Source: Chloroflexota bacterium (lineage in GTDB: Bacteria; Chloroflexota; Anaerolineae; Aggregatilineales; Phototrophicaceae). Taken from it: a DNA stretch of 64,000 nucleotides. Each line of letters begins with the position of its first letter. Position 1 is the stretch's first letter. The stretch covers positions 126,023 to 190,022 of the forward strand of contig JAPPEU010000035.1 in NCBI GenBank assembly GCA_028875245.1, written 5' to 3'. The position numbers and the translations under genes are program-made. The notes under the pieces are model-generated. The model was not told where the DNA came from. It saw only the letters and a list, made by a program, of their open reading frames with translations, and did no database searches. This document shows, piece after piece, positions 8,596-16,949 of this stretch.

Positions 8596-9353
8596 TTCTC
8601 AAGGGCGCGGATAATGGTCGCGGGCTCATCGGTGATGATCGTGTTGACGCCCAGGCGGCCGAGTTCAAGCGCGCGCTCCCCATCGTTCACGGTCCAAACG
8701 TTGACGAAGTAGCGCTGTGCCCGCGCCCAGTTCATATAGCCCTGGTCGACCATGTCTTGCCGCGGATGGCGCGCTTGATGCCACAATCTCTTGAGCGGGA
8801 GATAATGAGCGGCAGGCATATCCGGCTGGTAGAGGAAGCCCATTATCGCCGCGGGCATCATTTGCCTGAGGTTGCGCAGAATCACGGGATCGAAAGACGA
8901 GACAATGACGCGCTCGCTCATGCCGTGCCGCCGCACGCACTCGGCGAGCAGCTTGTCAGCGCGGTAGCCCCATGCTGGCGAAGACTTTATTTCGACATTG
9001 ATCAGCAATTTGTCGCCGAAAGCATCAAACACTTCATCCAGCGTGGGAATTCGCTCGCCCGCAAAGGCGGCGGAAAACCAGGCGCCGGCGTCCAGCCGCT
9101 TCAACTCCGCCAGCGACATCTCGGCAACATCGCCGTGGCCATCCGTCGTCGCGTCCACCGTATAATCATGGATTACGACGAGATGCCCGTCTCTTGACAG
9201 CTGTAGATCCAGTTCGATGCCGTCGGCGCCCTGCTGCCGCGCGCAGTCAAACGCCGCCAGCGTATTCATTGGCGCCTGAGCCAGCGCGCCGCGATGTCCA
9301 AAGACGAGTGTTTCGTCGGAGCTGAGGGCTTCAATTATGCTAGCCTGCGGCAT
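8589..9353 (-). CDS. Glycerophosphodiester phosphodiesterase family protein
   Basis: A 254-residue GDPD-type TIM barrel. It shows GHRGALAQAPMNTLAAF near the N-terminus, GADGIELDLQLSRDGHLVVIHD (metal ligands Glu and Asp, then the catalytic His), NVEIKS, SFDP, and NVWTVND with the final TDEP. Family members cleave glycerophosphodiesters to glycerol-3-phosphate and an alcohol. The usual PENT motif reads PMNT here, because ATG replaces the expected Glu codon. The ATG at 9353 is used because the longer frame runs into the Rieske gene. No signal peptide is seen, so it is probably cytoplasmic. Confidence 0.9.
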   Translation of the reverse strand: MPQASIIEALSSDETLVFGHRGALAQAPMNTLAAFDCARQQGADGIELDLQLSRDGHLVVIHDYTVDATTDGHGDVAEMSLAELKRLDAGAWFSAAFAGERIPTLDEVFDAFGDKLLINVEIKSSPAWGYRADKLLAECVRRHGMSERVIVSSFDPVILRNLRQMMPAAIMGFLYQPDMPAAHYLPLKRLWHQARHPRQDMVDQGYMNWARAQRYFVNVWTVNDGERALELGRLGVNTIITDEPATIIRALEKC

Positions 9354-9376
9354 GCTCGGCCTGCTTGATCCGGCGA

Positions 9377-9703
9377 CTAGACGAGAATCTGCAGGTTGCC
9401 GCCTGAGCTGCGGACCTGGAACCAAGGGACATCGATTTCGGCCGGGCTGCGCGTCGCCTTCCCGCTGCGAATATCAAAGCGCCCGCCATGACGCGGACAC
9501 TCTATTTCATAATCTACCAGTTTGCTGGGCCGGTCTTGCAGATCAAAAGCCAGCACGTTGCCGTCATGGGTGCACAAGTCCTCAATGGCGTAGAATTGCC
9601 CGTCAACATTGAAGACGGCTATCCAGCGCCCCTTAACGCCGAAGACTTCTCGCTGTCCCGGCCCCAACTCGCCGACTGAACACAAGGTGACCCACTCTTG
9701 CAT
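9377..9703 (-). CDS. Rieske 2Fe-2S ferredoxin-type protein
   Basis: A 108-residue single-domain Rieske protein with CTHDG (about residue 42) and ECPRHGGRFD (about residue 66), giving the two Cys and two His ligands of a 2Fe-2S cluster. Such NirD/biphenyl-dioxygenase-ferredoxin-like proteins commonly sit in suf operons and probably carry electrons for cluster assembly or dependent enzymes. The ATG at 9703 lies 8 bp after the sufU stop; a longer frame upstream overlaps sufU and is rejected. Confidence 0.93.
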   Translation of the reverse strand: MQEWVTLCSVGELGPGQREVFGVKGRWIAVFNVDGQFYAIEDLCTHDGNVLAFDLQDRPSKLVDYEIECPRHGGRFDIRSGKATRSPAEIDVPWFQVRSSGGNLQILV

Positions 9704-9711
9704 GTCGGACC

Positions 9712-10116
9712 TCAGAGATTCTCGAACTCCAGCCATTCCTCTGCGCCCGCCCCATCATAGGCGCCGATGACCAGCACCTTCAGGGGGAGCAGCGCGCACT
9801 TCACGCGGTTGATGCTCAAGCGCAAACCGATATTCTCCAGAAGCTGCTGTTTGTCAATTCTCCGCGCTTGAGCGAGAGTCATGCCGATCAGTTCCTCGCC
9901 AAGCATTGAGGCCGATGCCTGGCTGATCGCGCAGCCTTCGCCATCCCAGCCGACTGCGGTGATGGTATCGTCTCGGTCCAGCCGCAATGTCAGGCGCAAG
10001 TGGTCGCCGCAGAGCGGGTTGGATTCTTCGTGATCAAAGTCGTTCGGGTCGAGGATACCCCAATTTCGCCGGTTGCGCGCGTGATCCAGGATTAGCTCGC
10101 GATACATATCTTCCAT
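9712..10116 (-). CDS. sufU: SUF system scaffold / sulfur relay protein SufU
   Basis: A 134-residue protein of the NifU-N/SufU family. The three conserved cysteines are visible in NPLCGD, GEGCAISQASAS and RVKCALLPL, with Asp in CGD completing the zinc site known from the family. SufU accepts sulfur from the cysteine desulfurase SufS. No sufS is present next to it. It follows sufD after a 135-bp gap holding a hairpin. Confidence 0.95.
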   Translation of the reverse strand: MEDMYRELILDHARNRRNWGILDPNDFDHEESNPLCGDHLRLTLRLDRDDTITAVGWDGEGCAISQASASMLGEELIGMTLAQARRIDKQQLLENIGLRLSINRVKCALLPLKVLVIGAYDGAGAEEWLEFENL

Positions 10117-10206
10117 GGCCGGCCCCGCTCACAATCCCAATTGCGCGCGATCAAGGCACGCATGATAGTATAGCCTTTCCGCCAGGAATATGCGCGAAAA
10201 CTGAAT

Positions 10207-10240
10207 GGATGCCGAATCCGCAGCGCTTGCGCCGGCATCC
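10207..10240 (-). other. Hairpin between sufD and sufU
   Basis: GGATGCCG (10240-10233 on the minus strand) pairs perfectly with CGGCATCC (10214-10207), with a nested GCGC-AA-GCGC inside. Only a weak T stretch (AGTTTTCG) follows, so it could be a partial terminator or an RNA-stability element that lowers sufU expression relative to sufCBD. Confidence 0.5.
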
Positions 10241-10251
10241 CGCCCTGCCCG

Positions 10252-11586
10252 CTAACCGATTATCTTGGCTTCGATTTCATCCATCAGGCGCTGACGAACG
10301 CGTTCAAACGGGACGCGCTGAAGCAATTCATCAAAGAACCCTTCAATGATCATCAGCTGCGCTTGCGGGCGCGTAATGCCGCGGCTCATCAAGTAGTAGA
10401 TCGGTTCCTCCTCAAGCGTGCCGAAGGTGGCGGCATGCGAGCAGGCGACATCATCGGCTTCAATCTCGAGGCCGGGGATGCTGTCCATGCGCGCCTCGTC
10501 GCTCAGCAAGAGATTGCGGCAGACCTGATAGCCGTCGATCCGCTGCATTTGCGGCAGGGATTTGATCATGCCCTGCCAGAGCGTCCGCGCGTTATCGCGC
10601 GCCGCGCCTTTGAACAGTAGATCCGTATTCGTCAGCGGCGCGTTGTGGTTCTGCTGCGTATCGAGGTCGAAAAACTGACCCCTGTCGGCGAAGAAAAAGC
10701 CGCTGACGCGCGCGTTGGCGCCGGCGCCGACCGCGTCAACTTCAATGAAGGCCTTCGTGAGGCGGCTCCCCATCACGCCGTTCACCCAGTCCAGTTGGGC
10801 GTCGCGGCCGACGACGCCGCGCTGATGGCTGAATTCAAAAGTCTCTCGATTCCAATCTTGCAGCGAGACGTAGCGCAAGTTCCCACCGGCGCCGACGATC
10901 AATTCTGTCGCGCCGATATAAGCTGAATGTTCGCTGCCGTCAGCCGACGCGTACTCAACCTGCATCGTTGCCTGGGCATTGTCTTCCAGGACGACCAAAA
11001 CGTGCCCCATGGCGGTCCCGGCGGCGCTGTTGTAACAGACCACATGCAAAGGCAGATCCGCCGTCGAATTGCGCGGCACATGAACGAATACGCCATAACT
11101 CCATAACGCGGCGTGCAAGGCGGCGAATTTGCCATCGCCTGCCTGGACCGCCTGCGTCATAAGGCGCTCCTTTACCAGCGCTTCATGATCGCGCAGAGCC
11201 GCGCGCAGATCGGTGAAGATCACACCCTGCGCCACCAGTGAATCAGCGAGCTCCGAGCGCACGAGTTTCCCATTCACAAAAACGAGCAGGCCGCCCTGCT
11301 CATCGCCGGTTAGCGGTTCCAGATTCTTGGCCGGCACGAGGGCTGATGTGGCGCCGTTGGGCTGGATCATGCGCTCCGCTTCAGCCCAGCGAATGTGTCG
11401 ATAATCGGTCCGCCGCCATTCTTCCTCCAGATATGGCATCGGCGTACGTTGATAAATCTCCCAGGCCTCCATCCGCCGCGCGCGCAGCCATGCCGGCTCG
11501 CCATGCGCGTCGCTCAATTTCTGAACGTCAGCCAAGCGATAACTCGGCGCTTGCGGAAGCGCGGATCGCCTTCGTACTACTGCCAC
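10252..11586 (-). CDS. sufD: Fe-S cluster assembly protein SufD
   Basis: A 444-residue SufBD-family beta-helix protein. Late sequence RMDSIPGLEIEADDVACSHAATFG holds the conserved C-terminal core with the Cys-His pair, and the end GITRPQAQLMIIEGFFDELL is typical. With SufB and SufC it forms the SufBC2D scaffold. The GTG start at 11586 has AAGGAG 7 nt upstream. It follows sufB by 99 bp. Confidence 0.93.
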   Translation of the reverse strand: MAVVRRRSALPQAPSYRLADVQKLSDAHGEPAWLRARRMEAWEIYQRTPMPYLEEEWRRTDYRHIRWAEAERMIQPNGATSALVPAKNLEPLTGDEQGGLLVFVNGKLVRSELADSLVAQGVIFTDLRAALRDHEALVKERLMTQAVQAGDGKFAALHAALWSYGVFVHVPRNSTADLPLHVVCYNSAAGTAMGHVLVVLEDNAQATMQVEYASADGSEHSAYIGATELIVGAGGNLRYVSLQDWNRETFEFSHQRGVVGRDAQLDWVNGVMGSRLTKAFIEVDAVGAGANARVSGFFFADRGQFFDLDTQQNHNAPLTNTDLLFKGAARDNARTLWQGMIKSLPQMQRIDGYQVCRNLLLSDEARMDSIPGLEIEADDVACSHAATFGTLEEEPIYYLMSRGITRPQAQLMIIEGFFDELLQRVPFERVRQRLMDEIEAKIIG

Positions 11587-11685
11587 CTGTGTTCTCCTTG
11601 GTACCTTGAAATGTGAAGCGCGGGCGACTAGCGGAGCCGCCCCGGCAAAATTTGCGCGCTGATAGTGATTCGTGAGGTCGGGCGC

Positions 11686-13134
11686 CTAGCCGATTGAGCC
11701 TTCAAGCTGAATCTGAATCAGCCGATTCAACTCCAGCGCATATTCCATCGGCAATTCTTTCACCAGTGGTTCCAGGAAACCATTCACGATCATGGCGTTG
11801 GCTTCATCTTCGCTGATTCCACGGCTCATCAGATAAAAGAGCTGATCTTCCCCGACCCGGCTCACAGACGCTTCATGCCCCATCGTGACATCTTTGGCGT
11901 CGATCTCGATCGTGGGATAGGTATCCGACCGGCTGTCATCGTCAAGCAGCAGCGCGTCGCAGACGACATTGCTCTTGCTGCTGCGCGCCGCCTGGTCGAT
12001 CTTGAGCAGACCGCGATAACTTGCCCGGCCGCCATTCTTGCTGATCGATTTGCTGATGATTTGGCTGGTCGTATTGGGCGCCAAATGTGTGATCTTTGCG
12101 CCGGCGTCCTGATGCTGGCCATCACCGGCGAAGGCGATCGAAAGCACCTCGCCATGCGCCCCTTCGCCACGCAGAATCACCGCGGGATATTTCATCGTCA
12201 GGCGGCTGCCCAGGTTGCCATCGACCCATTCCATCGTCGCGCCTTCTTCGGCGACCGCGCGTTTGGTCACCAGGTTGTAGACGTTGTTGGACCAATTCTG
12301 GATGGTGGTATAGCGGCAGCGGCCGCCCTTCTTCACGATGATTTCGACAACGGCGCTGTGCAAACTGTCCGAGCTGTAAATCGGCGCTGTGCAGCCTTCG
12401 ACGTAATGGACGTAGGCGCCTTCATCGACGATGATCAAGGTGCGCTCGAACTGGCCCATGTTCTGCGTGTTGATGCGGAAATAAGCCTGCAGCGGCATCT
12501 CGACATGCACGCCGGGCGGGACGTAGATGAAGCTGCCGCCAGACCAAACTGCGGTGTTCAAAGCGGCGAACTTGTTGTCGTTTGATGGGATCACCGTGCT
12601 GAAATACTCTTCAATGATTTCTGGATGCTCGCGCAAGCCCGAATCCATGTCGAGGAAAATCACGCCCTGCTCTTCCAGACTATCCTGGATCTTGTGATAC
12701 ACGGATTCGCTGTCGTACTGCGCCGATACGCCGTGCAAGAACTTCTGCTCCGCCTCGGGAATCCCCAATTTGTCGAAGGTGTCCTTGATTTCCTGCGGCA
12801 CCTCGTCCCAATCATCTTCTGATTTGTCGGTCGCGCGCACGTAGTAGTAGATGTCGTCGTAGTCGATTTGATTCAGGTCGCCCCCCCATTGGGGCGTCGG
12901 CTTGTCCATGAAGATGTGGTAAGCCTCGACGCGGCGCTCCATCATCCAGCGCGGCTCGTCTTTCATCGCGCTGATTTGGCGCACGATCTCTTCATTGATC
13001 CCCTTTTGGCTCTTGAAGGTGTATTCCACATCATCATCGTGGAAGCCGTATTTCTCGGCGTAGCTTAAGCCGACATCCTTCAAAGCCTCTTCTTCCTGTG
13101 TCAGCTGCTTTTCGCTCTGGATCATTTCTGCCAT
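11686..13134 (-). CDS. sufB: Fe-S cluster assembly protein SufB
   Basis: A 482-residue SufB. Clear family segments are [67 protein letters not shown] and [19 protein letters not shown]. SufB is the scaffold subunit where the nascent cluster forms; the conserved Cys in VEGCTAP and the late Glu/His region are present. It starts 23 bp after sufC. Confidence 0.97.
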   Translation of the reverse strand: MAEMIQSEKQLTQEEEALKDVGLSYAEKYGFHDDDVEYTFKSQKGINEEIVRQISAMKDEPRWMMERRVEAYHIFMDKPTPQWGGDLNQIDYDDIYYYVRATDKSEDDWDEVPQEIKDTFDKLGIPEAEQKFLHGVSAQYDSESVYHKIQDSLEEQGVIFLDMDSGLREHPEIIEEYFSTVIPSNDNKFAALNTAVWSGGSFIYVPPGVHVEMPLQAYFRINTQNMGQFERTLIIVDEGAYVHYVEGCTAPIYSSDSLHSAVVEIIVKKGGRCRYTTIQNWSNNVYNLVTKRAVAEEGATMEWVDGNLGSRLTMKYPAVILRGEGAHGEVLSIAFAGDGQHQDAGAKITHLAPNTTSQIISKSISKNGGRASYRGLLKIDQAARSSKSNVVCDALLLDDDSRSDTYPTIEIDAKDVTMGHEASVSRVGEDQLFYLMSRGISEDEANAMIVNGFLEPLVKELPMEYALELNRLIQIQLEGSIG

Positions 13135-13157
13135 GTCATTACCCTCGCTTTGCGGTC

Positions 13158-13949
13158 TTACACTTCGACTTTCAGCAGCGCCTCATGTTTTTCGCGTATC
13201 CACTCGTAGCCTTTGTCCTCAAGCTCCAGCGCCAGCTCCGGCCCGCCGCTTTCGACGATTCGCCCGCCATAAAGCACATGCACAAAGTCGGGCTTGATGT
13301 AATTCAGCATGCGCTGATAGTGTGTAATCACCAGCGCGCCCATATTGGGCCCGGTCAAGGCGTTCACCCCATCGGCAACGATTCGCAGCGCGTCAATGTC
13401 CAGGCCGGAATCGGTCTCGTCCAGCACCGCGATCCGCGGCTCCAGCACCGCCATCTGCAAGACTTCGGCGCGTTTCTTCTCGCCGCCGCTGAAACCTTCA
13501 TTCAAGTAGCGGCCGGCGAATGAATGGTCGATATGCAGCTGCGTCATCTTCCCGCGCATGAGACGCGCAAACTTGGGAATCGGTATGCCTTTGCTATCGG
13601 GATCTTTGGCTTTGAGGCGCGCATTGATGGCGTGGCGCAGGAAGTTGCCGAGCGTGACGCCCGGGATAGCGACCGGATACTGAAAGGCAAGAAACAAGCC
13701 GGCGCGGCTGCGCTCGTCTGGTTCCATTTCCAGGACGTCCTCGCCATCCAACAGCACTTCGCCTTCGTGCACTTCATATGCAGGATTGCCCATCAGCACA
13801 TTCGCCAGCGTACTCTTGCCCGAAGCGTTCGGACCCATCAAGGCGTGGATTTCACCCTGCTTGACCGTCAAGTCTATGCCGCGCAGAATCATGTCTTCGT
13901 CGCCATCCACACTCGCGTGCAGATTGCGTATCTCCAAGGTAGCGGTCAT
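13158..13949 (-). CDS. sufC: Fe-S cluster assembly ATPase SufC
   Basis: A 263-residue ABC-type ATPase. Walker A is GPNASGKST (about residue 38), the Q-loop is in [10 protein letters not shown], the signature is [13 protein letters not shown], and Walker B with the catalytic Glu region is [12 protein letters not shown]. It powers SufBCD remodelling. It is first in the operon, behind a consensus promoter and an inverted repeat. A purine-rich SD (AGGAGAGGAG) lies about 10 nt before the ATG. Confidence 0.97.
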   Translation of the reverse strand: MTATLEIRNLHASVDGDEDMILRGIDLTVKQGEIHALMGPNASGKSTLANVLMGNPAYEVHEGEVLLDGEDVLEMEPDERSRAGLFLAFQYPVAIPGVTLGNFLRHAINARLKAKDPDSKGIPIPKFARLMRGKMTQLHIDHSFAGRYLNEGFSGGEKKRAEVLQMAVLEPRIAVLDETDSGLDIDALRIVADGVNALTGPNMGALVITHYQRMLNYIKPDFVHVLYGGRIVESGGPELALELEDKGYEWIREKHEALLKVEV

Positions 13950-13981
13950 TCGAAGCGGGTCTCCTCTCCTATCGATTTAAT

Positions 13982-14008
13982 GTCGGTTAAACTTTCTTTG
14001 TAACCGAC
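13982..14008. promoter_or_regulatory. Perfect inverted repeat in the suf leader (operator or RNA hairpin)
   Basis: On the minus strand GTCGGTTA (14008-14001) and TAACCGAC (13989-13982) form an 8-bp perfect inverted repeat with an 11-nt spacer. It lies just downstream of the expected sufC transcript start, so it could be a repressor site or a 5'-UTR hairpin. No T run follows, so it is not an intrinsic terminator. Confidence 0.65.
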
Positions 14009-14022
14009 TCAAATTCACTGGC

Positions 14023-14051
14023 AGTATAACAGCCCCCCATACCCTTGTCAA
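14023..14051 (-). promoter_or_regulatory. Sigma-70 promoter of the suf operon
   Basis: TTGACA (14051-14046) and TATACT (14028-14023) with exactly 17 bp between. Expected start near 14016, about 65 bp before sufC. Confidence 0.85.
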
Positions 14052-14169
14052 CAGCGGCGGCGGTCAAATGATCACCCGGGCGCTGATGATGAAACTGTGG
14101 CGGAAGTTAAAAGCCAAGCCTAGCATCGCAATGCAAGAATAACGTCAGAAAGGCCTGCGATTACGCAAA

Positions 14170-14198
14170 TTGACAGAGCCAATCCACTGTACTATGCT
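14170..14198 (+). promoter_or_regulatory. Sigma-70 promoter of the MIP18-family gene
   Basis: TTGACA (14170-14175) and TATGCT (14193-14198), 17 bp apart. The position excludes translation starts upstream of about 14205 in the following gene. Confidence 0.8.
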
Positions 14199-14316
14199 TA
14201 ATCAACCGTCAGCGCGCTGGCTGCGGCGGTCGTCGATTTGCGCGGCGAAGCCCGCAGGCTCAAGCGCGGCGCCAACACGAGTTATGGGGAATACGGACGT
14301 GACTGAGGACAAGCAA

Positions 14317-14613
14317 ATGGACGAGAAGCAGGCCGGCTTATACGATGCGTTGCGGGCCGTGATCGACCCGGAAATCGGCATGAATATCATTGAGCTGGGC
14401 TTGGTGCGCGGCGTCGAAATTGGGGAAGAAAGCGCCCACGTCAATATGATCATGACGACGCCATTCTGCCCCTATGCGCCGCAGCTTCTCGAGCAGACGC
14501 GCCGCACCGCGCAAGATTTCCTGGGCCTGCCGACGACCATCGAAATGGGCATGGAAATGTGGGATCCCAGCATGATGGAAGAGGGCGCCGCCAGTGATTG
14601 GGGCTTGTTCTAG
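14317..14613 (+). CDS. MIP18/PaaD-like metal-sulfur cluster assembly factor
   Basis: A 98-residue DUF59 protein: AVIDPEIGMNIIELGLVRGV then MTTPFCPYAPQL, including the conserved Cys of the TxxxC loop, and a C-terminal MWDPSMMEEGAASDWGLF. Family members (SufT, PaaD, MIP18) help deliver Fe-S clusters. The ATG at 14317 has GAGG 8 nt upstream; an in-frame ATG at 14284 lacks an SD. It is divergent from the suf operon, which supports a role in Fe-S assembly. Confidence 0.87.
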   Translation: MDEKQAGLYDALRAVIDPEIGMNIIELGLVRGVEIGEESAHVNMIMTTPFCPYAPQLLEQTRRTAQDFLGLPTTIEMGMEMWDPSMMEEGAASDWGLF

Positions 14614-14622
14614 CCCAGCACG

Positions 14623-16761
14623 CTATGGACGATGCCTTCTGATCCAGTCGCGCGGGTCAATATAATGCTTCACCAGCTGATCATAATTCATCTTCGGCCA
14701 GTTGTAGGGGGCGTTCTCAAAGAGCGTCGTCGCGCTTAAGTCAAAATGCAGATGGGGCACATAGCGACCGAAGGCATCGCTGATTTCGCAGATTCGCTGC
14801 CCGCGCGCCACACGTTCGCCAACTGACACGCGCATATTCTGCACATGAGCGTAACGGCTGTAGATCACCTGCCCCGACGGCTCATACAGCGGATCATGAC
14901 GAATCACGACCAGATTGCCCCAGACGCCCAGCCTGGCGGCAAATGTCACGACGCCGCTGGCGCAGGCGTAACAGGCCATCCCCTTGTCTTCATAGGGCCT
15001 GCCAAAATTCAAATCCGCGCCCGTGTGATAAGCCTGCATCGGCGTGCCGATAAAGTAGAGCTTGCCAAATGGCGAGGCATCCAGCCAGCCCTTGGGCCAG
15101 ACTCTTTCGCCCGCGCGCTGCTCGCTCGTGCCGACCGGGGAATCATAACCGTCCGCCACATATACGCCGTTGATTATCGTGGGGCGCGAACCTCTTGGTA
15201 GGTCGGGCGCCGGCCTGTAGCCGGGCGGCGTCGTAACGATGCGGCGAAACCTGACCGCGTCAAAAGCGATCTGTTTGTCGGTTTCGCCGGTGACATCGTT
15301 AAGGAACACGCGGCCGGCATTCTCCATATTACGGTCCAGATCAAAGATGCCGAGCGCCACCCAAGTGTTGCGATTTCTGTGCTGGTTGATATCCAGCACC
15401 ACCTCGTTCGCCGTGCCGACTATGCCGTGCACCTTGTAGCGGGCGCGCGTTGTTGTGGCGCTGCGATTGGGGATGAAGACCGAAATCTCGTAAAGACCGT
15501 TCTGCGGCAAGTCTTCGCGCCATTCCGCCCAGACCTTGCTCGTCCGCTCTTCCGTTGTCGTGAAGAGATAATCCCAACCCCAGGTGTTTTGCCGCGCGCT
15601 GAATTCGGGCTTGCCGGTGTATGTCCCGCTGCGGAAGCCGGATTTGGTCGGCAGAATAACCACCTCGTCAGCGAAATTCTGCAGGATATCCGTTTCTTCT
15701 TCGGCTGGCGATGTCGTCAATTCGATCGCCTTGTTGACGCCCGCCCATTGTGCGATCACGCCATGCCGCCACCAGCTCAAGCCCTTGGCGCCATGGACCT
15801 GCACCGACAAGGTATGCGCTTCCGTCTGGTCTGTTGCCGGGGCATTGCCTTGCAAGACTGGAATGATCGGCTTGTTGAAGCCGCCCCAAACCGACCAAAC
15901 CGAAGACAGCGCCTCCTCCGGCGTCACCCTGAATGTTCTCCAGTAAGTCTGCGGGTGGATGCTGTCAATAAAGGGACTCCATTCACCCGGGAAGACGGTG
16001 TGATAATGCTGCCGGCGCGGGTCGACGCTCATGCCGATGTGGAAACGCGTACCGAGGCCGCGGCGCAGCTCCAGCATGAAGGGACGCACCGCCTCGGCGC
16101 CACCCTGCCAATAATCGGCGTAGGGCTCGATATCCAGGATGAGCGACTGCACGCCCGACCGAGAGCAAGCTTCAACGATGATGGCCGCTTCCGCCTTAAC
16201 ATCCAGCCCTGTGGGCACGCACCAGGCGTGGAACTCCAGGCCGGCGGTCGCGCAGGCGCTCACCCACTGGTCGACGCTGTCCGCGCCGCTGATCGCCATG
16301 TCGCTGCTGTCAAAATCGCTCATCCAGCGCGTGCCATTGGTGATCTTGACCCAGACCTGGCTCACATTGGGCGCATTCGTCTTGAAGTAGCTGAGCAACT
16401 CGCTGGCGGTATTCTGGGGTACAACCGACCCCTTCCAGTGCCAGAGCGCGACCTTGCCATCATAAGGCGTTGGTTTGTGGGGCGAGGGCTTCGCGCCGAT
16501 CGCGTGGATGAATTCGACATAACCGGCGTAGACCCAGCCCTTCAAGCCGCCCTTCTCCACCCAGATCCAATTGCTGGCCGTCCTTGAATCGGGGTAATAG
16601 ACGACCAGCACGTTGTCCAAGAGATCGCCGATGTCGCGGTAATTCAAGCCCGGGCCGCTTCGAATGTTGCTGAGCGCTGATTGCGTATTGGCGACTGCGA
16701 TCACGCCGCTGCCGGCATCATCAGGCTTCGGGACGGATGAATTGCTGCTCACAGGCTGCAC
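14623..16761 (-). CDS. Modular SH3 - TIM-barrel-like - beta-sandwich - M23 peptidase protein
   Basis: A 712-residue mosaic. Residues about 22-85 look like a bacterial SH3 domain (NIRSGPGLNYRDIG, then WVEKGGLKGWVYAGYV). Residues about 95-350 look like a glycoside-hydrolase-type barrel (LILDIEPYADYW, GMSVDPRR, IHPQTYWR, GLSWWRHG). Residues about 370-510 resemble a golvesin/Xly-type beta-sandwich (YEISVFIPNRSATTTRARY, then WVALGIFDL and FDAVRF). Residues about 560-690 are an M23 metallopeptidase with HTGADLNFGRP and HLHFDLS, holding the zinc ligands. It probably acts on the cell wall, yet no signal peptide is visible. The start is a GTG at 16761 or 16752 (GAGAGG precedes the second). Confidence 0.85.
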   Translation of the reverse strand: MQPVSSNSSVPKPDDAGSGVIAVANTQSALSNIRSGPGLNYRDIGDLLDNVLVVYYPDSRTASNWIWVEKGGLKGWVYAGYVEFIHAIGAKPSPHKPTPYDGKVALWHWKGSVVPQNTASELLSYFKTNAPNVSQVWVKITNGTRWMSDFDSSDMAISGADSVDQWVSACATAGLEFHAWCVPTGLDVKAEAAIIVEACSRSGVQSLILDIEPYADYWQGGAEAVRPFMLELRRGLGTRFHIGMSVDPRRQHYHTVFPGEWSPFIDSIHPQTYWRTFRVTPEEALSSVWSVWGGFNKPIIPVLQGNAPATDQTEAHTLSVQVHGAKGLSWWRHGVIAQWAGVNKAIELTTSPAEEETDILQNFADEVVILPTKSGFRSGTYTGKPEFSARQNTWGWDYLFTTTEERTSKVWAEWREDLPQNGLYEISVFIPNRSATTTRARYKVHGIVGTANEVVLDINQHRNRNTWVALGIFDLDRNMENAGRVFLNDVTGETDKQIAFDAVRFRRIVTTPPGYRPAPDLPRGSRPTIINGVYVADGYDSPVGTSEQRAGERVWPKGWLDASPFGKLYFIGTPMQAYHTGADLNFGRPYEDKGMACYACASGVVTFAARLGVWGNLVVIRHDPLYEPSGQVIYSRYAHVQNMRVSVGERVARGQRICEISDAFGRYVPHLHFDLSATTLFENAPYNWPKMNYDQLVKHYIDPRDWIRRHRP

Positions 16762-16794
16762 CTCTCGCCGGGCTGCTCAAGACGAATTACAGGA

Positions 16795-16823
16795 ATACTA
16801 TTACAACTGTGGTTTTTGAGCAA
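16795..16823 (-). promoter_or_regulatory. Probable promoter of the M23 gene
   Basis: TTGCTC (16823-16818) and TAGTAT (16800-16795), 17 bp apart, about 34 bp before the GTG start. Confidence 0.5.
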
Positions 16824-16851
16824 AGCCAGGACGGGCTTGTAAAGTCGCCGC

Positions 16852-16877
16852 GCAAGAAAGCCGCCCCAGGGACGGCT
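16852..16877 (-). terminator. Possible terminator after the M29 aminopeptidase gene
   Basis: On the minus strand AGCCGTCC and GGGCGGCT pair with one G-T and a very short loop, followed by TTTCTTG. The T run is broken, so this is tentative. It lies about 70 bp after the aminopeptidase stop. Confidence 0.4.
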
Positions 16878-16949
16878 GCTTTATGATTTGCAGGGAATCC
16901 AGACGGATGAAACTTCAGCCTGGCATGTCAGCCGCCCCGGACGAAGGAT

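Larger units (their letters stand above)
13950..14316. other. Divergent control region between sufC and the MIP18 gene
   Basis: A 367-bp non-coding region. It holds two back-to-back sigma-70 promoters (14051-14023 minus, 14170-14198 plus) and an inverted repeat in the suf 5' leader. No IscR or SufR gene is adjacent. No other structure was recognised. Confidence 0.7.
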
